Positions 25,213 to 33,260 of a stretch of DNA of 64,000 nt are shown here, piece by piece. The notes below the pieces were generated by a model, which saw only the letters and a program-made list of their open reading frames with translations, was not told the DNA's origin and searched no databases. Both the position numbers and the translations under genes were made by a program. Position 1 is the first letter of the stretch. Each line of letters begins with the position of its first letter. This DNA is from Desulfofarcimen acetoxidans DSM 771 (GTDB taxonomy: Bacteria > Bacillota > Desulfotomaculia > Desulfotomaculales > Desulfofarciminaceae): the NCBI RefSeq assembly GCF_000024205.1, contig NC_013216.1:1674001-1738000 (forward strand), in the 5' to 3' direction.

Positions 25213-26640
25213 TTAAGAGGGATTATCTTCCTGGTATTTTGGCTTTTCCTGAATTATATTATCACTGCGTATCAAAGAGGTCATAGCACCGCTGGCAGCT
25301 AACAATGCGCTAACCCAATAGGCAGTCTTTAGACCGACCATGAAATTAGCAATGTTTGCGGAAGCATTACCGGAAGTATGAATAGTCACTATGGCACTGC
25401 TGACGGCAATTCCCATCACCATTCCGACATTTCGTACAGTAGCCAGTACCCCGGAGCCTATTCCCAACCTGTGTCTGGGAACGCTGCCCATTACAGCGCT
25501 GTTATTGGGAGATTGAAAAATGCCAATGCCAAGTCCGAAAAGAAACAGCCGCCAAACAATATCAATTGTATGTGAGTTTGCTGTTAATCCAGACATTAAA
25601 AAGAGGGCTGCGCAAACAATCGATTGTCCTGTAAAAGCCAGCCAGCGAGTACCTAGCCGGTCAGATAAAGTACCGCTGATTCTTGCTAATAATAAGACCG
25701 TCAAGGGGGAAACGGTTAAAATTAAACCAATATATTCGGAGTTAAAATGCAGAACTTGCTGCATATAAAACGGCAGCAAAAAAATCATAGCTGATTGGGA
25801 TACAAAGTTCATTAGTGCGGCAAAATTGGCAGCAGAGAAAACTTTATTTTGGAATAAAGATAAATCTAGCATTGGCTGTTCAACCCGAAGCTCAAGTCTA
25901 ATAAATGCCCAGCCGCTCACAGAAAAAACTATAAATGATAGTATTGTTAATTTCGATGCCCAACCCCACTCCTCGCCGTAACTGGCAAAAAGCAAAAATA
26001 CCCCAAGTGATATAAATCCCAGGATTGCCCCTGCTATATCAAATTTTTGCGGTTTTAAATCTCTGTAGGGCGGTATTACCTTAAGACAAAAAATATAGCT
26101 AAGAATACCTATCGGGATATTTATGGCAAAAATGGATGGCCAGCCAAACCGGTTTAACAAGAAACCACCCAAAGTGGGACCCAGAGCCAGACCGATTGCC
26201 ACAATCATGCCGTTGGTCCCCAGGGCCCTACCCCTTTCATGAGGGGGAAAAACTGAAGTAATAATGGCGGGTCCTATTGCCATAAACATGCCCGCGCCAA
26301 CTGCCTGGACAGCCCGAAAAGCTATAAGGGTCCAGATATTTGGGGCTAAGGCGCAGACAGCTGATGATAATGTAAAAATAAGTATACCTGTTAAAAAGAT
26401 TTTTCGGTAACCATACATATCACCTAAACGACCGTAAGTTAAAATTAAACTTCCTAAAACCAGAAGATATGACATGGAAATCCAGCCAACTGTGTGCAGG
26501 CCGGCGTTGAATGCTTTTGCAAAAGTCGGCAAAGCAACATTTACGACACTGCCATCAATAGGTCCCATAACGCTGCCGGTCATGACAGCAAAGAGGATGA
26601 GCCAGCGTTTAGGGTTAGGAGTGGAATCACTATGATGCAA
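25213..26640 (-). CDS. DHA2/EmrB-family MFS drug exporter
   Basis: 475 residues, up to 14 hydrophobic segments. The DHA2 hallmark GPIDGSVVNVALPTFAKAF lies in TM1 and the motif A loop is YGRLGDMYGYRKIFL. RAVQAVGAGMFMAIGPAIITSVFPPHERGRALGTNGM matches the 14-TM family motif C region. Exports drugs or cationic compounds by proton antiport. I chose TTG 26640, which follows GGGAGGG at proper spacing, over a TTG at 26661 upstream of that site. No regulator is adjacent. Confidence 0.82.
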   Translation of the reverse strand: MHHSDSTPNPKRWLILFAVMTGSVMGPIDGSVVNVALPTFAKAFNAGLHTVGWISMSYLLVLGSLILTYGRLGDMYGYRKIFLTGILIFTLSSAVCALAPNIWTLIAFRAVQAVGAGMFMAIGPAIITSVFPPHERGRALGTNGMIVAIGLALGPTLGGFLLNRFGWPSIFAINIPIGILSYIFCLKVIPPYRDLKPQKFDIAGAILGFISLGVFLLFASYGEEWGWASKLTILSFIVFSVSGWAFIRLELRVEQPMLDLSLFQNKVFSAANFAALMNFVSQSAMIFLLPFYMQQVLHFNSEYIGLILTVSPLTVLLLARISGTLSDRLGTRWLAFTGQSIVCAALFLMSGLTANSHTIDIVWRLFLFGLGIGIFQSPNNSAVMGSVPRHRLGIGSGVLATVRNVGMVMGIAVSSAIVTIHTSGNASANIANFMVGLKTAYWVSALLAASGAMTSLIRSDNIIQEKPKYQEDNPS

Positions 26641-26859
26641 GGAAAAGACCCTCCCTGTCAATTGTACAATAGATATAAATAGAATAACACAAATGTAGTA
26701 TGCTTACAATTATTCAGTGCAATCAGGAAGTTACTGCAGCAATAATTGATGATTTCAATATGATGAAAAGTTATTTGCAATATGAATTAAGGTTATGTTA
26801 TAATGCAATATATTGATAGAAGATCTTCATGCTGAACAGGGAAAATAATGAATTTACGT

Positions 26860-26935
26860 TGGGGCGTCGCCAAGCGGTAAGGCACCGGACTCTGACTCCG
26901 GCATTTCGTTGGTTCGAATCCAGCTGCCCCAGCCA
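26860..26935 (+). tRNA. tRNA-Gln (CTG)
   Basis: 76 nt with encoded CCA. Acceptor TGGGGCG / TGCCCCA, anticodon loop CTCTGAC (anticodon CTG, reads CAG), T-loop GGTTCGAATCC. Cloverleaf complete. Confidence 0.93.
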
Positions 26936-26963
26936 ATTTTTTAATACATTTTATGTGATTTTG

Positions 26964-27039
26964 GGGTCATTAGCTCAACTGGTAGAGCAGGCGACTCTTA
27001 ATCGTCAGGTTGGGGGTTCGATTCCCTCATGGCCCACCA
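26964..27039 (+). tRNA. tRNA-Lys (CTT)
   Basis: 76 nt with encoded CCA. Acceptor GGGTCAT / ATGGCCC, anticodon loop CTCTTAA (anticodon CTT, reads AAG), T-loop GGTTCGATTCC. It lies 28 bp after tRNA-Gln, so the two are probably one transcript. Confidence 0.94.
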
Positions 27040-27094
27040 AAGAGATTTTTTATGCATCACTGTTTATAGTGTTTCTGCAAACATAATAAACTCA

Positions 27095-27126
27095 GAAATC
27101 CGTATCATTTTTTTGATACGGATTTC
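27095..27126. terminator. Terminator after the tRNA pair
   Basis: GAAATCCGTATCA / TGATACGGATTTC 13-bp arms around six T's, then CTTGTTTTG. It probably also serves yedF on the minus strand. Confidence 0.8.
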
Positions 27127-27162
27127 TTGTTTTGATGAAGTATGAGTAATCATCAGCGGCAG

Positions 27163-27378
27163 TTATTTAGACAACTCCAAAACATACTCATCGTTTCCAT
27201 TATCGGATATATTTACAGACCAGCCGCTGTTTTTAGCTAAGCGGCTGATATTTTCTTTGGCCGGGTTATTATCTACAATTACTGTAAATATACCATTTTT
27301 TATCCTGTCTATTTCTTTTTTTGTTCGTAAAACCGGTTCCGGACAGAGCAGGCCGCGGGCGTCAATTTGTTGAGCCAA
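27163..27378 (-). CDS. yedF: TusA/YedF-like sulfur carrier protein
   Basis: 71 residues, TusA/SirA fold. The N-terminal DARGLLCPEPVLRTKKEI carries the single conserved cysteine in CPEP, which holds a persulfide (or selenium equivalent) in this family. It overlaps the 3' end of the YeeE/YedE gene by 17 bp, so the two are translationally coupled. YedE-YedF pairs often occur with selenium-utilising genomes, and selA/selB lie 24 kb away. A thiosulfate/sulfur role is the alternative. Confidence 0.85.
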   Translation of the reverse strand: MAQQIDARGLLCPEPVLRTKKEIDRIKNGIFTVIVDNNPAKENISRLAKNSGWSVNISDNGNDEYVLELSK

Positions 27379-28444
27379 CTTTTACACCTCCTGTGAGAGC
27401 CTGGGTACAGGTAAAGAAACTGATTCCAAAAACCGTTGCCAGCCCGATAATTGTAGCGTATTGTCCGGCAAGAGGAACACCTTGAGGACTGGCAGCCAAG
27501 CCGAAGTTGTGGGCTATGGCAGCCCCAAGTATAAGACCCACTATAGTAATGGCACAATCTGTGTTGCCTTCGCTTGCGGCAATTAACTGGCGCAGCGGGC
27601 ATCCTCCCAGGAGCACTGAAGACCAACCGGCCAGCATCATACCAAGAAAATTCCACAAGCCGTCGCTATGGGCAATAGGCTGATTGGCAAAACCGAATTT
27701 TACACTGCCTAAGACCATATTACCGATAAAAGCTACTATTAATAAAGATAAGAAACCATAAAGCAGGTGGGTATCTCTGAATAAGATGAAGTCACGAATA
27801 CCGCCAATCATGCAAAACCTGGAGCGCTGGGACAAAACTCCCACAATTAGACCGGCAATAGTTGAAAGAAGCAAAGGTGCGTGCATACTGCCAGGTCCTT
27901 TTGTGCTGTAAAAAAGAAAATTTGCTCCTGCAAAGACTAAAACTAACATAGCTGCGGCAGTAAGAGGATAAATATACCCGTTTGCTTTATTGATAGGGAG
28001 GCTTCTGCCTAAAGTGAAGCCGTTCTTTAAAAATTGAATTCCAACTGCCACTCCGGCAATCAGACCAAGTATGCCGATTGCTGCGTTTAAATCTCCGCCT
28101 GCTAATCTGAGTACTGCGCGTACAGGACATCCCAAAAATACCAGCATGCCTATCATGCCCGTAAAAGCTAAGGTAAACCTGATGATTGGGCTGGAACCAC
28201 CTGTGGCCTTAAATTCCTTAGTAAGTAGAGCTGTGATAAATGCGCCCAAGATAAGTCCGAATATTTCAGGTCTAAAATATTGGACGGTATCAGCACGGTG
28301 TAAACCTAAGCCGCCGCTGATATCTCTTAGAAAGCATGCGATACAGTAACCCATATTGGGTGGGTTGCCGTATTTAACCAGTACTACTGCCAGTAAACCC
28401 AGTACTCCACCGGTAAGGATAACCATTAATCTTTTGTTGTTCAA
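27362..28444 (-). CDS. yedE: YeeE/YedE-family membrane transporter (thiosulfate or selenium uptake)
   Basis: 360 residues, ~9-10 hydrophobic segments in two homologous halves. Conserved membrane cysteines are in IACFLRD, FLGCPVRA, FCMIGGIRD and LGGCPLRQ, as in the YeeE/TsuA thiosulfate channel family; the YedE subgroup is proposed to import selenium. Start TTG 28444 (AACAACAAA follows). Its original Shine-Dalgarno GGAGG is now 2.2 kb away because IS607-like copy 2 inserted exactly between it and the start; the element end leaves CCAGGG in its place. The downstream partner is yedF. Confidence 0.82.
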   Translation of the reverse strand: MNNKRLMVILTGGVLGLLAVVLVKYGNPPNMGYCIACFLRDISGGLGLHRADTVQYFRPEIFGLILGAFITALLTKEFKATGGSSPIIRFTLAFTGMIGMLVFLGCPVRAVLRLAGGDLNAAIGILGLIAGVAVGIQFLKNGFTLGRSLPINKANGYIYPLTAAAMLVLVFAGANFLFYSTKGPGSMHAPLLLSTIAGLIVGVLSQRSRFCMIGGIRDFILFRDTHLLYGFLSLLIVAFIGNMVLGSVKFGFANQPIAHSDGLWNFLGMMLAGWSSVLLGGCPLRQLIAASEGNTDCAITIVGLILGAAIAHNFGLAASPQGVPLAGQYATIIGLATVFGISFFTCTQALTGGVKVGSTN

Positions 28445-28451
28445 GTTTTCA

Positions 28452-28712
28452 CCCTGGTTTCTAAAACCTACTAAAAACTACAAGTAGTTTTTTCACCCGT
28501 CCGACAAACGGGTGGCAGTGTCACGGGATTCAACTGCTAGGCCATAGGCTCTCGCCTATGTTCCGGGTGGTCTCCTCTAAAAGAGTTTCCGCGCCACTGC
28601 TTAAAGCGAGTGTACTACCCGGAGAAGGTGTTACCTCCGCCTGGGTTCCGACTTGCGGCAACAGCCTTTCGCTGCGTGTACTGTGCCGCCTGCAAAATTT
28701 ATAGCAAAGGGA
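28452..28712 (-). ncRNA. Candidate omega/right-end guide RNA scaffold, copy 2
   Basis: Same conserved hairpin-rich 260 bp as in copy 1, between the tnpB stop and the right end. The bases beyond the end (candidate guide) start GTGAAAACTTG. Position-based assignment. Confidence 0.5.
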
Positions 28713-30170
28713 TTAACCTATACCTAACACATTTTTCCGGTGAATCTGCCATGAAACCAGGCTATTCACCTTCTTCCTTTTCGTGATTTTTTTAATCTTG
28801 GCCAGCACAGACTTTTTAACTGCCGACCATTGTTTCCAATTTGCCATTTGTTTAAATTCAGGTTTCTTTTTAACCAGTTTATCAAGCAACATCTTGGGTA
28901 TCTTCTCATGATCAAAGCCCAAGCCACGCCGGGCTATGACATAGCCTGCCGCTTCGTGAACAGCTATGCCGTACATGTGCTGGTATTTTAGGATGCCTAT
29001 GACCGAAGTAAAAGCCGGTTTTACCTTTAATATCGGCACTCCCTCACGGGCAGCACACCGGTCAACTGCTTTTAGAAACTTCGACCAGACAAAACTGTGA
29101 CTCATTCGGTTAAACTTGGCCGTTACGGACTTGTCATTTTTAAACTTCAAGTCCTCTACCGCCAGGGCGTAACCTTTTTCTTTAGCCCGGAGGATCACTT
29201 TCTTAGCCACTTCGCAGGTCTGGTTATTTCTCCGGTTTGTTCTGGCATAAGTCCATTCGCCTTGGACAAGCCATTCACTGCCCCGGTATTGCCCCAGACA
29301 GTCTACCTGGGTTACGCCTAATCCGTCCGGATTGGTGTCTATGCCAAATGCACCCTTATGGTTATATGGCATCGGAACTTCTTCTTCAATACTCACATGG
29401 ACGTAATATTTCCCGTCTCTGCGGAGGATTTCTACCTGATAGGCACTGCCTGTTTTAAGATAATCCAAAACCATTTGCCGGTAGTTGATACCGTTAATCT
29501 TGCCGGTCTTTTTCGATGGCTTTTGAGCTAAATAAATCGGCACCGTTATGCGGTTATAGCGAACGGATTTCCCTTTCTGTACCGGGTCGGCAGCTATATC
29601 AAGATGGATTTGGTCTTGGTCTTCGTATATGCGGGTATTTAGGTTGCCGCCTTTGGTTTTATCTCCCCGTGATAGATAACGGTTACTTCTGACTTCCTGC
29701 CACTCTTCTCTGGTAATATTACCTTTGCAGCGTTCTTGAAAGAGCTTCTTTCCTCCGAATACAACAGGCGGAAAAGTATTGTTATCCAGGTGATTTTGCC
29801 AGAAGGCCAGTTTACGCTGTTCCTTTTCTAACCGTTTTTGCAGTTTAGCAATCTTAGCCAGCGATTTAGCCTTGGCGATACGCTTTTCTGTAAATTCAAC
29901 CTTTGCTTTGGCGTTTTCATAGTGCATCTGCACTAATTTATATTGGCTTTTGATTGTGGTCTGGGCATCATATACTGCATCGTTAGCCTGCCGGGAGTTA
30001 AGTCTGAACTTTCCTTGTACAGTTATACGAATGTCTTGTACTTTCCATCCATCCAGCAGTCTTTTAAATGCCCAACGAACTGCGGCACAGTAATTATCCA
30101 TGAGGTTATCAATGTATTCTTTCTGTTTAGCTGTCAGTTCCAGGATTATTCCCATCGCCGTTGTCTTCAC
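28713..30170 (-). CDS. tnpB: TnpB-family RuvC-like protein of IS607-like element, copy 2
   Basis: 485 residues, GTG start. It shares all features of copy 1: motif I GIDTNPDGLGV, motif II LAVEDLKF, no zinc finger, HEAAGYVIARRG in place of the usual acidic third motif. Scattered substitutions relative to copy 1 (for example N versus R at residue 24 and D for Y in GFDHEK) show the copies have diverged for some time. It overlaps the end of tnpA, as is usual in IS607. Confidence 0.85.
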   Translation of the reverse strand: MKTTAMGIILELTAKQKEYIDNLMDNYCAAVRWAFKRLLDGWKVQDIRITVQGKFRLNSRQANDAVYDAQTTIKSQYKLVQMHYENAKAKVEFTEKRIAKAKSLAKIAKLQKRLEKEQRKLAFWQNHLDNNTFPPVVFGGKKLFQERCKGNITREEWQEVRSNRYLSRGDKTKGGNLNTRIYEDQDQIHLDIAADPVQKGKSVRYNRITVPIYLAQKPSKKTGKINGINYRQMVLDYLKTGSAYQVEILRRDGKYYVHVSIEEEVPMPYNHKGAFGIDTNPDGLGVTQVDCLGQYRGSEWLVQGEWTYARTNRRNNQTCEVAKKVILRAKEKGYALAVEDLKFKNDKSVTAKFNRMSHSFVWSKFLKAVDRCAAREGVPILKVKPAFTSVIGILKYQHMYGIAVHEAAGYVIARRGLGFDHEKIPKMLLDKLVKKKPEFKQMANWKQWSAVKKSVLAKIKKITKRKKVNSLVSWQIHRKNVLGIG

Positions 30171-30561
30171 TGGTAGTCACCTCGCTTTCAATGACCTTTG
30201 ACAGCTTTTTTGCTACTCTGCCGCCACGGTTTTCATTTAAACCACTGGCAATATCACGAAAAACAGCCTGAATAGCATATTTGTTATTTGATGCATATTC
30301 AGTAAGCCTTCCTATTTGTCGATCAAGATTCCCGGCATCAGCCTGTTTTTGCGTAGATACCCTGGCGTAGAGAAATACGGTATTTTGAATTCGGCTATAT
30401 TTTTTGCCCTCAAAGGATTCTACTTGGGACATTTTATAGCGGCGATGGCCAGTAGGAGTTCTTTCTGGAACTAATATCTTTTTCTTTTCCCAAACACGTA
30501 AAGTATTAATACTAACCCCTAAATATTTAGCTGCTTTGCCAATACTTATATAGTTTTCCAT
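30127..30561 (-). CDS. tnpA: IS607-type serine recombinase TnpA, C-terminally truncated
   Basis: 144 residues, frame intact. A MerR-like helix-turn-helix (1-~60) is followed by the resolvase start with catalytic serine (LYARVSTQKQ) and DIASGLNENRGGR. The usual remainder (the DRLTRFG arginine region and the C-terminal half, bringing typical TnpA to about 200 residues) is missing, and the frame runs into the tnpB start region. Probably inactive unless helped by a full-length TnpA elsewhere. Start ATG 30561 follows AGGTGATTAGG. Confidence 0.75.
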   Translation of the reverse strand: MENYISIGKAAKYLGVSINTLRVWEKKKILVPERTPTGHRRYKMSQVESFEGKKYSRIQNTVFLYARVSTQKQADAGNLDRQIGRLTEYASNNKYAIQAVFRDIASGLNENRGGRVAKKLSKVIESEVTTSEDNGDGNNPGTDS

Positions 30562-31294
30562 CCTAATCACCTGCCAAAATTATATCATATTATAGCAGGT
30601 TTTTTAATATTAATTTAGTTTTCTAGTAACAGTTATATACCTCCTTTTTAGTAATATTTGATATAGTCACATTAGTTAGACAAATAATTTGAAATTCCTT
30701 TCATAATATATATGAAAAATAGTTATATAATATAATATTTGCAAAAGATAACATTAAAAAAATCTAGTGCTATATGGTTGTAGTACTAATTTTAACTAAC
30801 CCAAGTTTCGGTGCGGCCGGGCAAGGTCGTGTATTTTAACGGGTGGAAATCCCGTCTGGTAAGACTCTAGCCAAGTCACCAGTAGCGAGTCTTGGACTTG
30901 ATGGAGTAATTCATAGAGTTAAGCGTAGACAGGTAGGTAGTAGGCCTGAATGTGATTGAGCCCCGTAATGGGCAAACGGGAAGGTTGACGGTTTCGAAAC
31001 TCCGGAAAACTATATCTTGGTACGCGATATGGCGAGTGTATTGAGACTTCCTCGGGGTCTAAGAGCCAGGCATGCTATACAATGATAACACGGAAACCCG
31101 GGAGACCCTATGTGTTCTTCTGCTTAGGAGTATGACCTACAAGCGATATAAAGTGAGGAAGTCAAATGGCGCGTAGGGAGTCGGATCACTGCATATTGTA
31201 CCGATGACACAGGGTAATGCCTATCGAGGGAAGGCAGTGACATGATATTGGCTTTGACAAGGACACACTTGTCACACACAGAGGTGAAAAACAG

Positions 31295-32938
31295 GTGATA
31301 ACAAAATTGGCAAAGATAGCTGACGTTGCTAAAGCTAAGCCAAAAGAACAATTCACGTCTTTGGCGCATCTTATTAATGAGGAATTGCTGGAGATTTGCC
31401 ATCATGAGATGGATCCAAACAAGGCATCTGGTATTGACCGAGTTATGAAGGAGAAATATGGAGAGAGTTTATCAAATAAACTTCAAGACTTGGTAGTACA
31501 AATGAAGCAACATTCGTATCATCCACAGCCAGTAAAGCGAGTCTATATACCTAAAACTGGAACAAAGGAGCTGAGGCCTCTAGGGATACCCGCTTATGAA
31601 GACAAATTAGTACAAGCTGCACTTAGCAAAATACTTAATGCTATATACGAAGCGGATTTTATGGAGTGCTCCTTTGGATTTCGACCAAATCGTGGATGTC
31701 ACGATGCATTAAAAGTACTCAATCACATAATTGAAAAGAGCAAGATTAACTATATTGTAGATGCGGATATTAAAGGATTCTTTAATCACGTGGATCACCA
31801 GTGTTTATTGAAGTTCATAGGACATCGCATTAAAGATCCCAATATACACCATCTAATTATACGACTTCTAAAATCGGGAGTTATGTATAAAGGAGAATTC
31901 TCTGATACAACGGAAGGAACTCCACAAGGTGGATTATGCAAAGCTTAGCATAAACCTCCTTATGCAAAGTAGCGCGTTATGCTAAGTAAACGTCTTGAAA
32001 GCGCATTTTTAGGGCATTAGTTCCTGATTTACTTTGCATAATAATCTCGACTGACGGTCGACATTACACTTAGAATGCGGGTAAAGTACTCTATTCAGTG
32101 CGATTAAGGGCAATTCGTTATATTTTCTCTATTAATTTGGTTATGAAGCCACATATATTATGCAAAGTAAATTTGGGCCAGTATCTACTTGTGACAGGCT
32201 TTTCGTCGTTTACTTTGCATAATAACTTTCTTTGCATAAGGTGGAGTGGTGTCCCCAATATTGGCAAATATCTACTTGCATTATACGCTTGATTTGTGGT
32301 TTGAGAGAGTTGTACGTAAATATTGCCGCAGAGAAGCATATATAGTGAGGTACTGTGATGACTTTGTTTGTTGCTTCCAATACAAGATAGATGCGGAAAG
32401 ATTTTATCTGGCATTAATTCAACGACTCAAGAAGTTCAACCTTGAGATTGCAGAAGAAAGGACAAAAATCATAGAATTTGGTCGATTTGCCTGCACGCAG
32501 TGCAAGAAATATGGCAAAACTAAACCCGAGACATTTGACTTTCTGGGTTTTACGCATTATTGCAGTCAAGGCAGAAACGGGCAATTTCGAGTAAAACGTA
32601 AAACGAGTCGGAAGAAATTTAAAGCAAGCCTCTTACGTATCAAAGAATGGATCAAGATTCGTAGAAACTGGCTAATTAAATATTTGATGGATGAATTGAA
32701 AGTAAAGCTAAATGGATATTATAGGTACTATGGCATTACGGATAACTCGTCAATGATTGATGCGTTTTATTATAAGACAAATCTAATCTTATTTAAATGG
32801 TTAAATCGAAGAAGTCATAGGAAAAGCTTTGGATGGGATAAATTTAATCTATTTCTTCAAAGACATCCAATTCCAAAACCGAAAATATACATAAATATAT
32901 ACCATAAGAAAGCGGGCTTTGGTTATGTAGGTAAATAA
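31295..32938 (+). pseudogene. ltrA: Group II intron reverse transcriptase/maturase, interrupted
   Basis: The N-terminal part (31295-31933, GTG start after GAGGTG) has RT blocks up to GTPQGG; the C-terminal part (32246-32938) continues with VSPILANIYLHY and the catalytic YCDD, then a maturase X domain. Joined, they give about 443 residues. A 306-bp element plus a duplicated GGTGGA splits the gene exactly between GG and VVSP and introduces stops. No HNH endonuclease domain follows. The intron can only move or splice with help in trans. Confidence 0.85.
31934..32239. mobile_element. 306-bp MITE-like element with TTATGCAAAG termini
   Basis: The ends are perfect 10-bp inverted repeats (TTATGCAAAG … CTTTGCATAA), flanked by a 6-bp duplication GGTGGA (31928-31933 and 32240-32245) that restores the reverse transcriptase frame if removed. 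Inside, the TTATGCAAAGTA motif recurs in both orientations (31960, 32029-32043, 32158, 32210-32223), along with the palindrome TTATGCAAAGCTTAGCATAA at the left end. It encodes no protein, so it must be moved by an enzyme in trans. Confidence 0.78.
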
Positions 32939-33260
32939 TATCATGAGGAGCCGTATGCCTTAATTGGGCACGTACGGATCTGCGAGGGTTGCGTGGTCAA
33001 TTGGATTATGGAGCAAATATTGTGACACTCTCAAAGGAAACAGGGAGAAACAGGGAAAATAAACCGCCTCCTAAGGTCCAAAAGGCCCGCATCTACTCTA
33101 CGCTAATTTGATGCTAAATCCCCCCCCAAATGGCCTTTTCGACTCGGCAAACCCTTGATTTTGCTAGGTCGCTGAGCCGAATTTTCAAAATAGTGACCTA
33201 AAAATAATTTAGCTCAAAGAGCTATTTTAATTATTTCTGTGGTTAGTGTATAATTAAGTC

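Larger units (their letters stand above)
28452..30639 (-). mobile_element. IS607-like element, copy 2 (tnpA + tnpB + 3' RNA region)
   Basis: About 2.19 kb, oriented on the minus strand, nearly identical to copy 1. The left flank, read on the minus strand, is AAAAAGGAGG (30640-30649). The right end is CCAGG, followed directly by GTGAAAACTTG, the yedE start. Flank joining gives GGAGGGTGAAAAC-TTG, a perfect ribosome site, so it inserted at GG inside the yedE Shine-Dalgarno. Confidence 0.82.
30811..33020 (+). mobile_element. Group II intron (3' end approximate)
   Basis: The 5' end is GTGCGGCCGGG, matching the GUGYG consensus, followed by ~480 bp of structured domain I-III sequence. A reverse transcriptase gene follows in the domain IV position. 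Domain V at about 32944-32982 (GAGCCGTATGCC … GGGCACGTACGGATCTG) is unmistakable. Domain VI and the exact 3' splice site are not certain; 33020 is an estimate. The 5' exon is the terminal repeat of the surrounding IS. Confidence 0.82.

Noticed and set aside
32098-32292. Small ORF inside the 306-bp element
   Set aside because: It spans the element end and the reverse transcriptase in the wrong frame; no ribosome site.
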